Program-made: the position numbers and the translations under genes
From: PALSA-129 sp963842505
GTDB lineage: Bacteria > Acidobacteriota > Terriglobia > Bryobacterales > Bryobacteraceae
Reading direction: 5' to 3'
DNA length: 64,000 nt
Assembly (NCBI GenBank): GCA_963842505.1
Contig: CAWJGZ010000001.1
Location: forward strand, 1,426,001-1,490,000
The notes under the pieces: generated by a model
What the model saw: only the letters and a program-made list of their open reading frames with translations
Told to the model about the DNA's origin: nothing
Databases searched by the model: none
In this document: positions 62,701 through 64,000 of the stretch, in pieces
How positions within the stretch are numbered: position 1 is the first letter of the stretch
Layout of the letters: each line of letters begins with the position of its first letter

Positions 62701-63046
62701 CGCGATGCAGGCGCGGCACGCGAACCACGTGGACGACGCCGGGAAGATGTAACAGTTGCGCGGCGGTCTGGGGCGTGGCGCGGACGAAGATGGCGTTCAC
62801 CAGAACTTGCGAAGCGCTTTCCACGGCTACTTTGCGGCTGCGCAATTCGGCCAGCAGGCTGCTTTGCGCCCCGCGGATGCGAGACATCTGCGCCTGCGCG
62901 GTGGTGCTCTGAAGGGCCAGTCGGCCCTGGGCCATTCGAGCTACGGGGGCATCCTCCAGCAGCAAGGCGTAATCCACCATAGAGCCGCGGGACTGGCCGA
63001 ATCCTGCGAAAACCAGCAGAAACAGGGCTGAAATCGCACGTTTCAT
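59714..63046 (-). CDS. Secreted S8 subtilisin-like serine protease with PA insert and Solibacter-type C-terminal domain
   Basis: An 1110-residue exported protease. After a signal peptide and propeptide (to about 110) comes the subtilase domain with Asp150 in GIIDSGIDQNHPG, His220 in RVGHGTAIAMIAAG, Asn338 in AAAGNDG and Ser583 in GVTGTSYAVPMVAGA. A PA-like insert lies at about 375-510. A beta-rich middle with Fn3-like strands follows (about 650-750), and residues about 870-1110 match the C-terminal domain typical of Solibacter proteins (DAASFHTDYGLAPGSYITIK, FVSPGQINVQVPWEF, LQLYANGLGPVTN). That tail is the strongest taxonomic marker in the window. It degrades proteins outside the cell. Confidence 0.93.
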   Translation of the reverse strand: MKRAISALFLLVFAGFGQSRGSMVDYALLLEDAPVARMAQGRLALQSTTAQAQMSRIRGAQSSLLAELRSRKVAVESASQVLVNAIFVRATPQTAAQLLHLPGVVHVVRVPRLHRDLNTALGLVNVPGAWNAIPTGPASAGAGIKIGIIDSGIDQNHPGFQDSTLTPPNGFPKGDTTYTNNKVIVARSYVALDSYTDTPPNPDPAYSTPDDTTPRDRVGHGTAIAMIAAGVQNTGPQATIQGVAPRAFLGNYKIFGSPGVNDYAAYAAFDQALQDALSDGMDIVTLSLGEGDMPNSGPLDVDPACSADGITPLPCDIYAYAVESAVSAGLVVVAAAGNDGNIGVLQPPHTLSTIHTPGTAPSAITVGATVNAHLLYQAVHLSGPGLPSNLQNLQALYGDGPHLTPPAAPVIDVATRGNNGLACTSLSAGSLAGAIALIERGQCVFADKINYAQQAGAVGVILYQSVGINTIYNTLGAQNTGIPAVMIGYTDGVNLKNFIDNNSAVTAQFDQAFTPVSTQSNTIWPASSRGPSLGSFANSPDQTFAVKPELVAPGAGIYTATQTLDPNGEVYNSTGYTGVTGTSYAVPMVAGAVALVKQLHPTWNPAQLKSAVVNTAAQGVTDTDGVTSAGVDAVGAGLLNAAGAMNVPATISPATIAFGDIAASAAPITLNVTNVTGVSASFSFAVQPLNAAGPSVTVSPSTLTLGTATTNQTGIVSVRLPATVPAAGSYEGFIAVTLANAPGGTPTLRVPYQFLVGSGVPTDIFPIAGGEFIGFPGDIGWPITLRLMDQYGVPVFGPAQFSIVSGGGSFTTESFQNPETDTHHTYGIANAFVNLGQQLGLQVFTGTAATLPAVEFDGYARPSPAIASNGVMDAASFHTDYGLAPGSYITIKGTYLSDTTQVYSTPYLPVSLSTVSVSFDGGGLSLPGHLHFVSPGQINVQVPWEFQGQSSAAMKVTVEGNTTDLQGNLYTVPLASYAPAFFLNSGTVADALDNTTAALITTANPATAGEILQLYANGLGPVTNQPASGDPAPASPLSLTTSPVTVTIGGQPAKVYGGTAFLAPGLIGLYQIDIQVPSGLSSGPQPIVISVGGQTSPAAANGSTIYLPIK

Positions 63047-63094
63047 AGCACTTCCTTAGTACACCGTATTATCAATACTCTCGCATTCCACAAA

Positions 63095-63122
63095 GACCGC
63101 TCCCTTACGGCCGCGGCTCGGT
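63095..63122. repeat. Long inverted repeat, family 4, half copy
   Basis: GACCGCTCCCTTACGGCCGC then GGCTCGGT resembles the right arm at 59651-59680. No left arm is present. Confidence 0.6.
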
Positions 63123-63157
63123 ATTTAGACGGAAGGCCAAGCACAAAGTTGCATGCT

Positions 63158-64000
63158 TTACATTTCTTTGGTGCGGAGAATCTCATCTGCCACGCTGGCC
63201 GATGCGCGCATCTCGCGGACATCGTGGACGCGCACGATGTGGGCGCCGCGCAGCACCGAGATGGCCACCGCGGCGGCGGTGGCATAGCGGGTTTCTTCAC
63301 TTGAGGGCTGGGCGAGAAAGCTCTTGCGCGAGGGTCCCGTGAGGATCGGCAGATCGAGCGCCGCGAGATCGGTGAGGCGATCGAGGATCAGCGAATTCTG
63401 CTCCTTGCGTTTTCCGAAGCCGAAGCCGGGGTCGATGACCAGGCGCGATTTGTCGATGCCCACGCCGCGCGCGCGGCTGACGGCGGCTTCCAGATCGTGC
63501 AGGATGGTGGTCATAGGCTCGCGCATGGGGCCGAGCTTGGCCCAGGTTTCAGGGCGGCCGCGCATGTGATTCAAGATAAGACCGGCGTCGTGGTTCGAGA
63601 CTACGCGCGCCAGTTGCGGCTCAAAGGTGAGCCCGGAAGGATCGTTGATGATCTCGGCGCCGAGTTCGATGGCGCGTTCGGCCACTTCGGCTTTGTAGGT
63701 ATCGATTGAAATCGGAATGCCCAGGCGGCCGCGCAGCCGCTTCAGCACCGGAACCAGGCGCTGCAGCTCGACCGATGCGGTGACGCGGCCGGATCCGGGA
63801 TGCGTGGATTCGGCGCCGATATCGATGATGTCGGCGCCCTGTTCTTCGAGTTCAATAGCGCGGGCGAAGGCGCGGTCGGGATCGGAGTATTTTCCTCCGT
63901 CGGAAAACGAGTCGGGTGTAACATTGAGCACGCCCATCAGCAGGGTGCGGTCCCCGAGCTTGAGTTCGCGTTGCTTGAGTTTCCAGTAGTAGAGCTTTCT
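63158..64000 (-). CDS. folP: Dihydropteroate synthase, N-terminus beyond window
   Basis: At least 280 residues of DHPS, the enzyme joining p-aminobenzoate to dihydropterin in folate synthesis and the target of sulfonamides. Motifs: GVLNVTPDSFSDGG, IDIGAESTHPGS, DPGFGFGKRKEQN, GPSRKSFLAQ and RVHDVREM. Reading on past an internal ATG at 63937, the frame stays open to 64000 with RKLYYWKLKQRELKLG and DRTLLMGV, the expected N-terminal strand of the family. The true start therefore lies outside the window. Confidence 0.95.
   Translation of the reverse strand, partial: RKLYYWKLKQRELKLGDRTLLMGVLNVTPDSFSDGGKYSDPDRAFARAIELEEQGADIIDIGAESTHPGSGRVTASVELQRLVPVLKRLRGRLGIPISIDTYKAEVAERAIELGAEIINDPSGLTFEPQLARVVSNHDAGLILNHMRGRPETWAKLGPMREPMTTILHDLEAAVSRARGVGIDKSRLVIDPGFGFGKRKEQNSLILDRLTDLAALDLPILTGPSRKSFLAQPSSEETRYATAAAVAISVLRGAHIVRVHDVREMRASASVADEILRTKEM

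Overview
The window is one gene-dense, high-GC chromosomal segment with no rRNA, recognisable tRNA, intact insertion sequence, CRISPR array or prophage. Gene content suggests a Gram-negative acidobacterium of the Solibacter/Bryobacter type. The subtilisin-like protease at 59714-63046 ends in what looks like the Solibacter-type C-terminal domain (TIGR03437-like), there are LPS-export genes and porins, and several palindromic repeat families lie between genes. The taxonomic call is an inference from recognised protein families, not from a database search.

Layout. 1-1.5 kb: the start of ahcY and a divergent SahR-like ArsR/methyltransferase regulator with an operator-like palindrome between them. 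1.6-16 kb: mostly minus-strand envelope and transport genes (HtrA/Deg protease, EamA and MFS transporters, M20 peptidase, HlyD-type adaptor, DPP4-like S9 peptidase) and a NarL-type two-component pair. 16.1-24.4 kb: a phosphate locus made of a STAS protein, a PhoR-like kinase, a porin, pstSCAB and phoU, with two Pho-box-like 11-bp-period direct repeats. 24.6-27.1 kb: a secreted glycoside-hydrolase-like protein and tsaB. 28-33.4 kb: small nucleic-acid-binding proteins followed by the conserved translation cluster ffh-rpsP-khpA-rimM-trmD-rplS-rnhB. 33.5-35.6 kb: a DUF3300/DUF2950 pair. 35.7-39.4 kb: an outer-membrane barrel, lptB and a fused LptC/LptA-like protein. 39.5-43.8 kb: a one-domain asparaginase, groES-groEL behind a CIRCE-like operator, and a FecR-domain protein. 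43.8-45.4 kb: purM-purN. 45.5-47.4 kb: a repeat-rich gap and a membrane-anchored two-lobed aspartyl-protease-like protein. 47.6-51.7 kb: three overlapping amidohydrolase genes, only the middle one with metal ligands; a fourth, also ligand-less, lies at 56.9-58.2 kb. 51.8-56.2 kb: dtd, a nickel ECF transporter (nikMN-nikQ-nikO) divergent from nikR, and acpS. 58.4-64 kb: a CDP-alcohol phosphatidyltransferase, greA, the large S8 protease, and folP running off the window end.

The most interesting material is (i) the amidohydrolase paralogues that lost their metal sites around one intact enzyme, (ii) the phosphate locus with Pho-like boxes and a PhoR but no PhoB, (iii) the two-lobed membrane aspartyl-protease-like protein, and (iv) five or six families of dispersed palindromic repeats whose stems show compensatory changes between copies. 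No obviously new defence, mobile or biosynthetic system was found.
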